From contig NZ_BCSJ01000003.1 in NCBI RefSeq assembly GCF_001570805.1, forward strand, positions 552,949 to 616,948: a stretch of DNA of 64,000 nucleotides, given 5' to 3'. Positions 51,393-61,116 of this stretch are shown here, one piece after another. The translations under genes and the position numbers were made by a program. The notes under the pieces were generated by a model, which saw nothing but the letters and a program-made list of their open reading frames with translations, was not told the DNA's origin and did no database searches. The first letter of the stretch is position 1. Each line of letters begins with the position of its first letter. Source of the DNA: Brevibacterium epidermidis NBRC 14811 (GTDB taxonomy: Bacteria; Actinomycetota; Actinomycetes; Actinomycetales; Brevibacteriaceae).

Positions 51393-52727
51393 TCAGCCCT
51401 CCGTGCGCGCCTGCATGGAATGCGCCGGGGCGTCGGGTCGCACCGGGATGATGAGCGCCAGACCAACAGCCAGAACGATGAGGATGCCCAGCGTTCCCGC
51501 CCGCTGGAAGCCGAAGATCGTGATCGCCAAGGCGAACATCGCGGGCCCCAGGAAGCTCACGGCTCGTCCGGTCGTGGCATAGAGGCCGAAGTTCTCCCCG
51601 GCCGACTCCGGCGGAGTGATGCGGGCCAGGAACGACCGGCTCGACGCCTGGACCGGACCGACGCAGAAGCTCAGGATCAGGGCGCAGACCCAGAACACGG
51701 CCGCCTCGGCGCTGAAGAGGATCGGCAGCCCACCTGCGATGATGACGATGAGACCGGCGATGATGACGGGTTTCGGCCCGAGCCGATCGTCGAACCACCC
51801 GGCGATCATCGCACCGGCACCGGCGGCGACGTTCGCTGCCACACCGAGGATGATGATCTCCGAAGCGGAGAACCCGTAGCTGCCGGCCGCGAGCACACCG
51901 GCGAACGAGAAGATCGCAGCCAGACCATCCCGGAACACCGCCGAGGCGATGAAGAACCGCAGTGTCTGATGCTCCGTCGACCACATCCGGATCAGCCGGC
52001 GCACGAGGGCCGCATAGTCGGCGATGAACGCCCGGATCGGGTGCCCGCCCGACGTGCCCTTGACCTTCGCTCCCGGTGCCGAGAACAGGACGGGGATCGC
52101 GAAGATTGCGAACCACACGGCGGACAGGACCGCGACGATACGGAACCGCAGTCCCTCCTCGTCGCTGGCGCCGAGGAAGCCGACCTCGGGTTGGATGACG
52201 AGGACGAGGAGGATGACGAGAAGGACCAGCCCTCCGACGTAGCCCATGCCCCAACCGAATCCGGAGACCTTGCCGACGTTGTCGGGGTGGGATATGCGGA
52301 CCATGATGCCGTTGTAGGACACCTCGGCGAATTCGAAGAAGACGCTGCCCACGGCCAGGAGCAGCAGACCCAGCCACAGATAGTCGGGGGAATCGCGGAC
52401 GAAGAAGAGCCCGAACATCGTGAGCACGACGATTGCCGTGTGCACGCCCAGCCACAGGCGATGCCGACCTCCGGCATCGGCCCGGGTGCCGGCGGCCGGA
52501 GCGATGACGGCGATGACGAAACCGGCCGCGGCCATCGACCAGCCCAAGGCCGAGGAGCCTGCCTCCTCGGTGGCTGCGACGGACTTCGTCAGATACGGAG
52601 CGAAGACGAAGGTGATGATCACGGCGTTGAAGGACGCCGAACCCCAGTCCCATAGAGCCCAGTTGAAGATGCGCAGGCGATTGCCCGAACCGGTTCCCGA
52701 ACCGGGCGGAGTCAGAGTCGAGGCCAT
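51393..52727 (-). CDS. MFS transporter, UMF1/Atg22-like
   Basis: Major facilitator of 444 residues with about 12 membrane segments. NRLRIFNWALWDWGSASFNAVI near the N-terminus and VSYNGIMVRIS mid-protein are the signatures of the UMF1/Atg22-like (vacuole-effluxer type) bacterial group, whose substrates are mostly unknown. The ATG at 52727 is chosen because TACAGT (52734-52739, minus strand) lies 6 bp upstream and no ribosome site exists, implying a leaderless message; the longer frame adds non-family residues. It stands alone upstream of the TetR operon on the same strand. Confidence 0.83.
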   Translation of the reverse strand: MASTLTPPGSGTGSGNRLRIFNWALWDWGSASFNAVIITFVFAPYLTKSVAATEEAGSSALGWSMAAAGFVIAVIAPAAGTRADAGGRHRLWLGVHTAIVVLTMFGLFFVRDSPDYLWLGLLLLAVGSVFFEFAEVSYNGIMVRISHPDNVGKVSGFGWGMGYVGGLVLLVILLVLVIQPEVGFLGASDEEGLRFRIVAVLSAVWFAIFAIPVLFSAPGAKVKGTSGGHPIRAFIADYAALVRRLIRMWSTEHQTLRFFIASAVFRDGLAAIFSFAGVLAAGSYGFSASEIIILGVAANVAAGAGAMIAGWFDDRLGPKPVIIAGLIVIIAGGLPILFSAEAAVFWVCALILSFCVGPVQASSRSFLARITPPESAGENFGLYATTGRAVSFLGPAMFALAITIFGFQRAGTLGILIVLAVGLALIIPVRPDAPAHSMQARTEG

Positions 52728-52851
52728 GAGGCCACTGTACTGAATGCAGAGTCCGAAACGAGGTCTCAATCTCGGGCTGATTCTCTCGTTCGCACTTTCA
52801 TTCCCTTAAGTAATGTCTCCCGATTCCGGAACTGATGAACTCCATTCGTGA

Positions 52852-52870
52852 CCAGGGATAACACCCCTGG
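52852..52870. repeat. Small dyad CCAGGG-N7-CCCTGG before the BCCT gene
   Basis: Six-base perfect arms about 90 bp before the BCCT start, in a 234-bp divergent spacer that otherwise shows only a strong ribosome site. It could be a regulator site or a weak hairpin in the leader. Confidence 0.3.
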
Positions 52871-52961
52871 CATGCGGGTTCCAGCTGAAAGTTGCCTTGA
52901 AGGTGGCTGAGGAATGGGGCAGAGTGAAGCGGTAATCCCATCATTCGATCAGGAGGACGAA

Positions 52962-54875
52962 GTGAGCGACTCCGACACGAACTCCCAGCCGGGTAACGGG
53001 CTCGGCCCGGGTCCAGAAGAGCAGCTGCTGTTCGGCGAACCCGACCCCGTCGAACTGCACCTGCCTGAGAAGTACCACATCGGCGAATCCGATTCCGATG
53101 ACGCGATCACTCAGAAGCTGCAGCGCCAGGGAGTGCGCATCGGCAAGGGCATGATCGCCCCGCGCGTCTTCTGGCCGGCGCTGATCATCATCGTCGGCAT
53201 CGTCGTATTCTCCGTGGCACTGCCCGAGGGCACCGGCAATGTCATCTCGAACATCCAGAACTGGATCGTCACTCAGCTCGGCTGGTACTACATGCTCGTC
53301 GTCGGGCTGTTCGTCGGCTTCGCGATCGTCGTCGGCTTCTCGAAGTTCGGCAAGATCAAGCTCGGCAAGGACGACGACGAACCCGAATTCGGCGTCATGT
53401 CCTGGTTCGCCATGCTCTTCGCTGCCGGTATGGGCATCGGCCTCGTCTTCTACGGTGTGGCCGAACCCCTGACCTATGCGACGACCGGACCGAAGCCCGG
53501 CTGGCCCGGCGGCGAGATCGAGAACGCCCAGATGGGCATGGCACAGACCTTCGTCCACTGGGGTCTGCACCCCTGGGCTCTCTATGCCGTGCTGGGTATG
53601 GCTCTGGCCTACGCCATCCACCGCCGCGGTCGCCCGCTGTCGATCCGCTGGGCGCTCGAGCCGCTGCTCGGAAACAAGGTCAAGGGCTGGGCCGGCGACG
53701 TCATCGACGTCATCGCGATCTTCGGCACCGTCTTCGGTATCGCCACCTCGCTGGGCCTCGGCGTCAAGCAGATCTCGGCGGGTCTCAAACACATCGAGGT
53801 CGTCGGCGACTATGGAAAACCGTTCCTCATCATCCTCATCGTTATCATTACCCTCCTCGCCACCACCTCGGTGGTCACGGGTGTGGGCGCAGGAATCAAG
53901 TGGCTGTCGAACATCAACCTCACGATGGCCGGCGTCCTGCTCGTCACGGTCCTCGTCTTCGGCCCGACTCTGTTCCTGTTCCAGAACTTCGTCGAATCGC
54001 TCGGCGTCTGGCTGGCGAACGTCCTCAACATGACCTTCGACATCGGTGCCTACTCCGGCAAGGAAGGCGCCGAATGGAACTCGAGTTGGACCCTCTTCTA
54101 CTGGGGCTGGTGGATCTCCTGGGCACCCTTCGTCGGTGTCTTCATCGCCCGCATCTCCCGCGGGCGCACCGTCCGCGAGTTCATCGCAGGCGTCCTGCTC
54201 GTCCCTTCGATCGTCGGCTTCTTCTGGTTCTCCGTCCTCGGAGGAACCGGTATCTACCGTCAGATCTTCGGCTCCGGCGATCTCGTCGATCCGGATGAGG
54301 GAGTCGTCGCCGAGCGTGTCCTCTTCGACGTGCTCGGCGACCTGCCGCTGGGCTCGATCCTCTCGGTCATCGCGATCATCCTCGTGGCGATCTTCTTCAT
54401 CACCTCCTCGGATTCGGGCTCGCTCGTCGTCGACATGCTCGCCTCGGGCGGTCACCCGAACCCGCCGATCTGGTCGCGCGTGCTGTGGGCGCTGATGGAG
54501 GGCGCGATCGCCATCGCACTGCTCATGGCCGGCGGGCTCACCGCCTTGCAGGCGGGGTCACTGGTCACAGCCTTGCCGTTCTCGATCGTGCTGCTGCTCG
54601 TCTGCGTCTCGACCCTCAAGGCCTTCGGCATGGAGGCCAAGCGGACGGCCGCGATCGAACGGGCCGCTCGCTACCGTGCGGTCGGTGAGCACCTGGCCGA
54701 CGACTTCGACGAGTACCTGGGCGAGAAGGTCGACGAACGCATCGACTACCGCCTCAGCAGTTCGCAGGGTCTGCTTGGCAAACAGCGATCGAAGTCTGGT
54801 TCCCGAGAGACCAAGCGCGGCGTCCGCGAGGTCCCGACCCGGGAGGCGGAGACCCCTCCGGACACCGAGTCCTGA
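52962..54875 (+). CDS. BCCT-family (betaine/carnitine/choline) transporter
   Basis: Secondary carrier of 637 residues with 12 membrane segments between about 75 and 560, a polar N-terminal extension and a charged C-terminal tail, as in BetP. Family landmarks are GMGIGLVFYGVAEPL, the conserved tryptophan stretch WGWWISWAPFVGVFIARISRGRTVREF split over segment 8, and FFITSSDSGSLVVDML. It imports compatible solutes such as glycine betaine, driven by Na+ or protons; the C-terminal tail may sense osmotic change. The GTG at 52962 is selected because AGGAGG lies 5 bp upstream; an earlier ATG frame lacks a site. Confidence 0.92.
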   Translation: MSDSDTNSQPGNGLGPGPEEQLLFGEPDPVELHLPEKYHIGESDSDDAITQKLQRQGVRIGKGMIAPRVFWPALIIIVGIVVFSVALPEGTGNVISNIQNWIVTQLGWYYMLVVGLFVGFAIVVGFSKFGKIKLGKDDDEPEFGVMSWFAMLFAAGMGIGLVFYGVAEPLTYATTGPKPGWPGGEIENAQMGMAQTFVHWGLHPWALYAVLGMALAYAIHRRGRPLSIRWALEPLLGNKVKGWAGDVIDVIAIFGTVFGIATSLGLGVKQISAGLKHIEVVGDYGKPFLIILIVIITLLATTSVVTGVGAGIKWLSNINLTMAGVLLVTVLVFGPTLFLFQNFVESLGVWLANVLNMTFDIGAYSGKEGAEWNSSWTLFYWGWWISWAPFVGVFIARISRGRTVREFIAGVLLVPSIVGFFWFSVLGGTGIYRQIFGSGDLVDPDEGVVAERVLFDVLGDLPLGSILSVIAIILVAIFFITSSDSGSLVVDMLASGGHPNPPIWSRVLWALMEGAIAIALLMAGGLTALQAGSLVTALPFSIVLLLVCVSTLKAFGMEAKRTAAIERAARYRAVGEHLADDFDEYLGEKVDERIDYRLSSSQGLLGKQRSKSGSRETKRGVREVPTREAETPPDTES

Positions 54876-54899
54876 CCCGCACCGAGGCGGCTCACCTCT

Positions 54900-54937
54900 G
54901 ATGAAACCGCTCGACCGACCGGTCGAGCGGTTTCATC
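54900..54937 (+). terminator. Terminator after the BCCT gene
   Basis: Perfect 17-bp arms (54900-54916 and 54921-54937) with loop GACC, 25 bp after the BCCT stop. The right arm ends in GGTTTCATC, giving a short U-containing tail. A CCGAGGCGG copy precedes it at 54882. Confidence 0.8.
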
Positions 54938-55066
54938 GTTCACGGGCCATGCCAGGGGTGGGCATCCTCGGCGAGGGAAGGTCCCGTTGGGACCTCCTGC
55001 CATGGGCAGGACGGAACGAGTAGGCTGGTGGCAGCAGAAACGGCCGACCCCGACCAAGGAGCAAGT

Positions 55067-56092
<1,026 letters not shown>

Positions 56093-56119
56093 GCCCTCGC
56101 AGCTGACTGAGAGCGAGAC

Positions 56120-56321
56120 AGCGGCCGTCGCCCATATCGGGCGGCGGCCGCTGTTGTCCATGCTGAAGCAATTGATAGTGGCGAAAAGTCTGATTTCCGC
56201 CTCAGGATCAGACTTTTCGCCACTATCAAAGTGCGGAGGGTGAATGCCAAAAGGCCCGGGACGCCATTGTCCCGGGCCTCATGTGTCCCTCGTATCGGCT
56301 GACGACCTGTCGTCAGCCGAT
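56120..56321. terminator. Four consecutive hairpins between convergent fba and the AGCS gene
   Basis: In order: 56120-56152 (14-bp stem with one G-T pair, loop ATATC); 56172-56229 (23-bp perfect arms, 12-base loop); 56252-56279 (11-bp perfect arms, loop GCCATT); and 56294-56321 (12-bp perfect arms, loop CCTG). They fill the 243-bp gap between two genes that end facing each other. The first is placed as the fba terminator and the last two as AGCS terminators; the 23-bp one, TTGATAGTGGCGAAAAGTC in its arm, may be an independent repeat unit. Confidence 0.75.
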
Positions 56322-56335
56322 CGCAAGGGGCGGCA

Positions 56336-57874
56336 TCAGCCCTTCGGCACTGCTTCGCCGGCCTTGAGGCGAGCCACGCGCTGATCCCAGAAGTCGGCGT
56401 TGCGCACGCCGATCTTCTCCGGCTCGAACACCGGGTCCAGGCCGAGCTTGGTCTGGCGCTCGAAGTCGCGCAGGAGCTTGAACGCCGGCTGCTGCAGGAT
56501 GAGGATGCCGATGATGTTCAGCCAGGCCATCAGGCCCACGCCGATGTCACCGAGCGCCCAAGCGCTGCCCGATGCCGACATCGCGCCTACGGCGACGGCG
56601 ATGAGGATGAGCAGCTGCAGCACGCGCTTGCCGACGGCGAGCACGAAGGTGTTCTTGACCTTGCCCAGCAGGTACACGAGGTTCGTCTCGGCCATGTAGT
56701 AGTAAGCGACGATCGTGGTCAGTGCGAAGAGGAAGATCGAGATCGCGATGAAGCTGGCGCCGAAGCCGTGGATCATCGAGTCGAGTCCGGCCTGCGGCCA
56801 CTTCTCGCCCGGAGTCGCAGCGATCTCTTCGACCATCTGTCCGCGACCGGAGCCGATGATCGTGGTGCCGTCGGCATCGAAGACCTTGTACATGCCGGTC
56901 GAGAGGATCATGAACGCGGTGGCCGAGCACACGAAGAGGGTGTCGATGTAGACCGAGCCGGCCTGCACGAGTCCCTGCTTCGACGGGTGCGAGACCTCGG
57001 CAGCCGATGCCGCGTGCGGTCCGGTGCCCTGCCCGGCTTCGTTCGAGTAGATGCCGCGCTGGACGCCCCACTGGACGGCCATGCCGATGATGCCGCCGAA
57101 GGCCGCTTCCGGTCCGGCATCGATGCCGAAGGCCGAGGTGAACATCAGCTGGACGACCGGAACGATCTGGTCGGCGTTGATGATCGTCACGGCGATGGCC
57201 GCAATGATGTAGATGACGGCCATGAAGGGCACTGCCAGCGAAGCGAAGTGCGCGATGCGCTTGATTCCGCCGACGACGATGAAGCCCATGATGATGACGA
57301 GCGCGATGGCGGTGCCCCAGGTCGGGACGCTCCATGCGTTCTCGACGGCGCCGGAGATCGCATTGGACTGGATGCCCGGCAGCATGAAGGACATGGCGAT
57401 GACGGTCACGGCAGCGAAGACCATGCCGTAGACCTTGAACAGGCCGCGGGCCTTGGTGTGGCGGTAGGCCTTCTCGATGTAGAAGGCCGGGCCGCCGCGG
57501 TACTCACCGGTGCGGGGGTCCTGTTCCTTGAAGATCTGTCCCAGGGTGGATTCGACGTAGGACGTCGAAGCGCCGAGGAGGGCCGAGATCCACATCCAGA
57601 CGACGGCACCCGGGCCTCCGAAGCCGATGGCGGTGGCGACGCCGGCGATATTGCCGACGCCGACACGGCCGGCCAGAGAGATCGCGAGGGCCTGGAAGGA
57701 CGAGACTCCCTCATTGGAGCTCTTGCCCCTGAACATCTGCCTGAAGATGGCTGGGATCTGGCGGATCTGAACCGCGCGGGAGCGGATCGTGAAATAGACA
57801 CCCGCGCCGAGACACAGGTAGACGAGGGCGGAGGACCACACAACTCCGTTGAGCCAGTCGATGAAAGCGGACAC
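56336..57874 (-). CDS. Alanine/glycine:cation symporter (AGCS family)
   Basis: Sodium-coupled amino-acid carrier of 512 residues with about 10 to 11 membrane segments. AGCS landmarks are SLAGRVGVGNIAGVATAI in the third segment, the EYRGGPAFYIEK loop and QRGIYSNEAGQGTGPHAASAAE, which lines the substrate path. Likely takes up alanine or glycine with Na+. The GTG at 57874 is chosen because GGAG lies 4 to 5 bp upstream; the frame remains open 13 codons further without a site. Divergent from the peptide-uptake operon, with a 375-bp shared regulatory region. Confidence 0.92.
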   Translation of the reverse strand: MSAFIDWLNGVVWSSALVYLCLGAGVYFTIRSRAVQIRQIPAIFRQMFRGKSSNEGVSSFQALAISLAGRVGVGNIAGVATAIGFGGPGAVVWMWISALLGASTSYVESTLGQIFKEQDPRTGEYRGGPAFYIEKAYRHTKARGLFKVYGMVFAAVTVIAMSFMLPGIQSNAISGAVENAWSVPTWGTAIALVIIMGFIVVGGIKRIAHFASLAVPFMAVIYIIAAIAVTIINADQIVPVVQLMFTSAFGIDAGPEAAFGGIIGMAVQWGVQRGIYSNEAGQGTGPHAASAAEVSHPSKQGLVQAGSVYIDTLFVCSATAFMILSTGMYKVFDADGTTIIGSGRGQMVEEIAATPGEKWPQAGLDSMIHGFGASFIAISIFLFALTTIVAYYYMAETNLVYLLGKVKNTFVLAVGKRVLQLLILIAVAVGAMSASGSAWALGDIGVGLMAWLNIIGILILQQPAFKLLRDFERQTKLGLDPVFEPEKIGVRNADFWDQRVARLKAGEAVPKG

Positions 57875-58249
57875 GCTTCTCCATTCGTTCTTCCGCGCCG
57901 GGATCGCCGACACGGTGTTGCTTATCTAGCGTCTGTGCCAGAGCGCCGGCCGGCGATTCAGCGGCCAGTATCACGAGTGTTTCCCATGTGTTCTCTGTGA
58001 TGCACCTCATAAGTCAAACCGATTGTCATCGGTGACGCAAATCGCGTTCGCCGACGCAGTTTCCCGTTCCGGCAAAAGAGGTTTCGCTGTGTCGGGCAGG
58101 GCCGCCTCGGCGAATTGTTGCGAAGTCATTGCGAACTGGATCACTTCATGTGGGTCAGTTCACTATTTGGGACGGGGACCGTATGATGTGGTGCGGATCT
58201 CTTCGAGCAAAGAAGACACGAAGAGCACTTTTGAAATGACAGGAACACC
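57875..58249. promoter_or_regulatory. Divergent regulatory spacer between AGCS and peptide-uptake genes
   Basis: No gene or long dyad is visible in this 375-bp stretch. It holds one CCGCCTCGGCG copy (58102) and an AT-richer part near 58010-58080. Amino-acid and peptide uptake facing each other could be co-regulated from here, but I find no recognisable operator. Confidence 0.4.
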
Positions 58250-59884
58250 ATGAAACGACGAACCGGTGCAAAGGCTGTGGCCATCGCCGCAGCCGGAGCT
58301 CTGCTCCTCTCCGCCTGCTCGACCTCGACGACCGGAGGAGGCGGCGGGGACGACAAGGGCGGAATGCTCACGGTCGGAACCACGGACAAGGTCGTGGCTC
58401 TCGACCCGGCTGCTGCGTACGACAACGGAAGCTCGCTCGTCGAACAGCAGATCTACCCGTATATCCTCGCCTACAAGCCGGGCACGGCCGAGCTCAACCC
58501 CTCGATCGCCGAATCGGCTGACTTCACCGAGCCGACGAAGTACGAGGTCAAGCTCAAGGACGGGCTCAAATACGCCAACGGCAACGAACTGACGTCCTCG
58601 GACGTGAAGTTCTCCTTCGACCGGCAGCTGAAGATCCAGGACCCCAACGGGCCCTCCTCGCTGCTGGGCGGACTGAAGTCCGTGGAGACCCCGGACGAGA
58701 AGACCGTCGTATTCAACCTCAAGCGCAAGAACGACCAGACCTGGCCGGGAGTGCTGGCCAGCGCGGCCGGACCGATCGTCGACGAAGACGTGTTCTCGCC
58801 CGACAAGGTCACGAAGGACCAGGAGATCGTCGACGGCAAGGCCTTCGCCGGCCCGTATACGATCGACGGCTTCAAGTTCAACGAGCTGATCACCTACAAG
58901 GCCAACCCGGACTACAAGGGCTTCATCGAGCCCGCGAAGACCGAGACCGTGCAGATGAAGTACTACTCGGACGCGAACAACATGAAGCTCGACGTCCAGG
59001 AGAACACCATCGACGTGGCCTGGCGTTCGCTCTCGGCCACCGACGTCGAGGACCTCGGCAAGAACGAGGACCTCAAGGTCCACAAGGGTCCCGGCGGCGA
59101 GATCCGCTACATCGTGTTCAACTACGACACGATGCCCTTCGGTGCGAAGACCGATGAAGCCGATGAGAAGAAGGCGCTCGCGGTCCGCAAGGCCATGGCC
59201 GACTCCGTCGACCGTCAGGCGATCGCCAGCCAGGTCTACAAGGACACCTTCACCCCGCTGTACTCGCATGTGCCCGACGGGCTTCCCGGCTCCGACGAGC
59301 CGCTGAAGGCCGAATACGGCGACGGCGAGGGCGGAGCAGACGTCGACAAGGCGAAGAAGGCGCTCAAGGACGCCGGAGTCAAGACCCCGGTCGAGCTCAA
59401 GCTGCAGTACAACCCTGACCACTACGGACCTTCTTCGGGCGATGAGTACGCTCTGGTGAAGGACCAGCTGGACAAGACCGGATTGTTCAAGGTCAAGCTC
59501 CAGTCGACCGAGTGGGTGCAGTACTCGAAGGACCGCACCGACGACGTCTACCCGATGTATCAGCTGGGCTGGTTCCCGGACTACTCGGATGCCGACAACT
59601 ACCTCGTGCCGTTCTTCTACGACACGGATGAGACTCCGTCGTTCCTCGCCAACCACTACCGTGACAAGACGATGAACAAGGAGCTCAACGCTCAGTCCTC
59701 GATCGCTGATGAGGGCAAGCGCGAAGAGGCTCTGAAGAAGATCCAGGGTCAGCTGGCCGACGAACTGCCGACCCTGCCGCTGCTGCAGGGCAACCAGATC
59801 GCCGTGTCCGGCAAGGACGTCAAGGGCGTCGATGACACCCTCGACCCCGCTTTCCAGTTCCGTCTGGCACTGCTGAGCAAGTGA
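58250..59884 (+). CDS. Peptide ABC transporter substrate-binding lipoprotein
   Basis: Extracellular solute-binding protein of family 5 (DppA/OppA), 544 residues. The signal peptide MKRRTGAKAVAIAAAGALLLSAC ends in a lipobox with the acylated Cys at 23, followed by a Gly-rich linker and two lobes. The family 5 signature region lies near SLVEQQIYPYILAYKPGTAELNPSIAES and YEVKLKDGLKYANG. It captures di- or oligopeptides and hands them to the permeases encoded downstream. A hairpin after the stop probably lets this gene be expressed more than the rest of the operon. Peptide length preference unknown. Confidence 0.9.
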   Translation: MKRRTGAKAVAIAAAGALLLSACSTSTTGGGGGDDKGGMLTVGTTDKVVALDPAAAYDNGSSLVEQQIYPYILAYKPGTAELNPSIAESADFTEPTKYEVKLKDGLKYANGNELTSSDVKFSFDRQLKIQDPNGPSSLLGGLKSVETPDEKTVVFNLKRKNDQTWPGVLASAAGPIVDEDVFSPDKVTKDQEIVDGKAFAGPYTIDGFKFNELITYKANPDYKGFIEPAKTETVQMKYYSDANNMKLDVQENTIDVAWRSLSATDVEDLGKNEDLKVHKGPGGEIRYIVFNYDTMPFGAKTDEADEKKALAVRKAMADSVDRQAIASQVYKDTFTPLYSHVPDGLPGSDEPLKAEYGDGEGGADVDKAKKALKDAGVKTPVELKLQYNPDHYGPSSGDEYALVKDQLDKTGLFKVKLQSTEWVQYSKDRTDDVYPMYQLGWFPDYSDADNYLVPFFYDTDETPSFLANHYRDKTMNKELNAQSSIADEGKREEALKKIQGQLADELPTLPLLQGNQIAVSGKDVKGVDDTLDPAFQFRLALLSK

Positions 59885-59891
59885 TCACCCA

Positions 59892-59933
59892 CACGAGGTG
59901 CAGGTGAGCCGACCGGTTCGCCTGCACCTCGTG
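59892..59933 (+). terminator. Attenuating hairpin between binding protein and permease genes
   Basis: Arms of 16 bp (59892-59907 and 59918-59933), perfect except for one G-T pair, with a 10-base loop. It lies 8 bp after the binding-protein stop and inside the operon. Such intercistronic stems stabilise the upstream message or partly terminate transcription, matching the usual excess of binding protein. Confidence 0.75.
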
Positions 59934-60024
59934 GCGCGTTCGCGGCGAGGTCCGTACACCTGCAGTGATCCTGCCGAGGTGTCCCTTGCCGCGGGCGCAT
60001 CGAAACACATCCCAAAAGGAACAT

Positions 60025-61116
60025 ATGTCTGCTGCCATCAGCGAACCAGGGGCTGAGGCCGCCGAGACTTCGGTCGCGGTCAAGAAGCCCTCGGGAGGCG
60101 GTCTGGGACGTTATGTCCTCATCCGCTTCCTCCTCATCATTCCCACCATCTTCATTCTCACCACTCTGGTGTTCTTCCTCATGCGCATCACCGGTGACCC
60201 GATCACCGCAGCGCTGGGCGGACGCCTGACGAAGGCCCAACTGGCCGAGCGCGTCCACGCAGCCGGCTACGACCGGCCGATTCTCGTCCAGTACTTCGAA
60301 TACTTGGGCAACCTGCTCAAGGGTGACTTCGGCACCGCGGTCTCCGACGGGCAGCCGGTCTCGTCCATTCTGCTCAACTACGGGGCAGCGACCGTCGAAC
60401 TCGTCTTCTACGCGCTCATCGTCGCGTTCATCCTCGGCATCCCGCTGGGCATGCTCGCCGCCTACCACCGTGACAAGGCCCCGGATGCGGCACTGCGTGT
60501 GCTCGCGATCCTCGGCTATGCGACCCCGGTGTTCTTCGCCGGCATGATCCTCAAGCTGATCTTCGGCGTCTTCCTGCCGATCCTGCCCGTCGCCGGCCGC
60601 GGCACTACGGAGACCGAATACATCATGTCCGGTGTCGTCGGGCCGACGAGGTTCTACCTTATCGACGCCCTGCGCATCGGCAACTTCTCCGTCCTCGGCG
60701 ACGTGCTCGCCCACGCTGTGCTGCCGGCCATCGCGCTCGGCGTGCTCACCGCCGGAGTGTTCCTCCGGCTCGTGCGCACGAACCTCATCGGCACGCTCGA
60801 ACAGCAGTACATCGACTCCGGCCGATCCCGCGGAATCTCCGAATACCGCCTGGTCACCAAGCATGCATACCGTCCGGCGCTGATCCCGATCATCACCGTC
60901 ATGGGTATGCAGATCGCACTCATGCTCGCCGGCGCCGTGCTCACGGAGACGACGTTCGAATGGAAGGGACTCGGGTTCAAACTCGCCGAGTATCTGACCG
61001 CCCGCGACTTCGTGGCTGTGCAGGGAATCGTCGTGTTCCTCGCCGTCATCGTCGCGTTCACGAACTTCCTCGTCGACGTCATCGCCGCGTTCATCGACCC
61101 GAGAGTGAGGTACTGA
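60025..61116 (+). CDS. Peptide ABC transporter permease (DppB-like)
   Basis: Inner-membrane permease of 363 residues with six predicted segments after a polar N-terminal extension of about 28 residues. It begins RYVLIRFLLIIPTIFILTTLVFFLMR, the classic DppB opening, and carries the GRSRGISEYRLVTKHAYRPALIP loop that contacts the ATPase (EAA motif). It pairs with the next gene to form the channel. ATG 60025 is preceded by AAAAGGA. The stop overlaps the next start by one base (TGATG). Confidence 0.93.
   Translation: MSAAISEPGAEAAETSVAVKKPSGGGLGRYVLIRFLLIIPTIFILTTLVFFLMRITGDPITAALGGRLTKAQLAERVHAAGYDRPILVQYFEYLGNLLKGDFGTAVSDGQPVSSILLNYGAATVELVFYALIVAFILGIPLGMLAAYHRDKAPDAALRVLAILGYATPVFFAGMILKLIFGVFLPILPVAGRGTTETEYIMSGVVGPTRFYLIDALRIGNFSVLGDVLAHAVLPAIALGVLTAGVFLRLVRTNLIGTLEQQYIDSGRSRGISEYRLVTKHAYRPALIPIITVMGMQIALMLAGAVLTETTFEWKGLGFKLAEYLTARDFVAVQGIVVFLAVIVAFTNFLVDVIAAFIDPRVRY

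Noticed and set aside
52941..54455. 504-codon acidic open frame opposite the BCCT gene
   Set aside because: Composition dominated by Asp, Glu and Arg; a pure mirror of the membrane protein.
56120..56321. CRISPR-like array
   Set aside because: The repeats are four different inverted repeats, not identical direct repeats with uniform spacers, and no cas gene is near.
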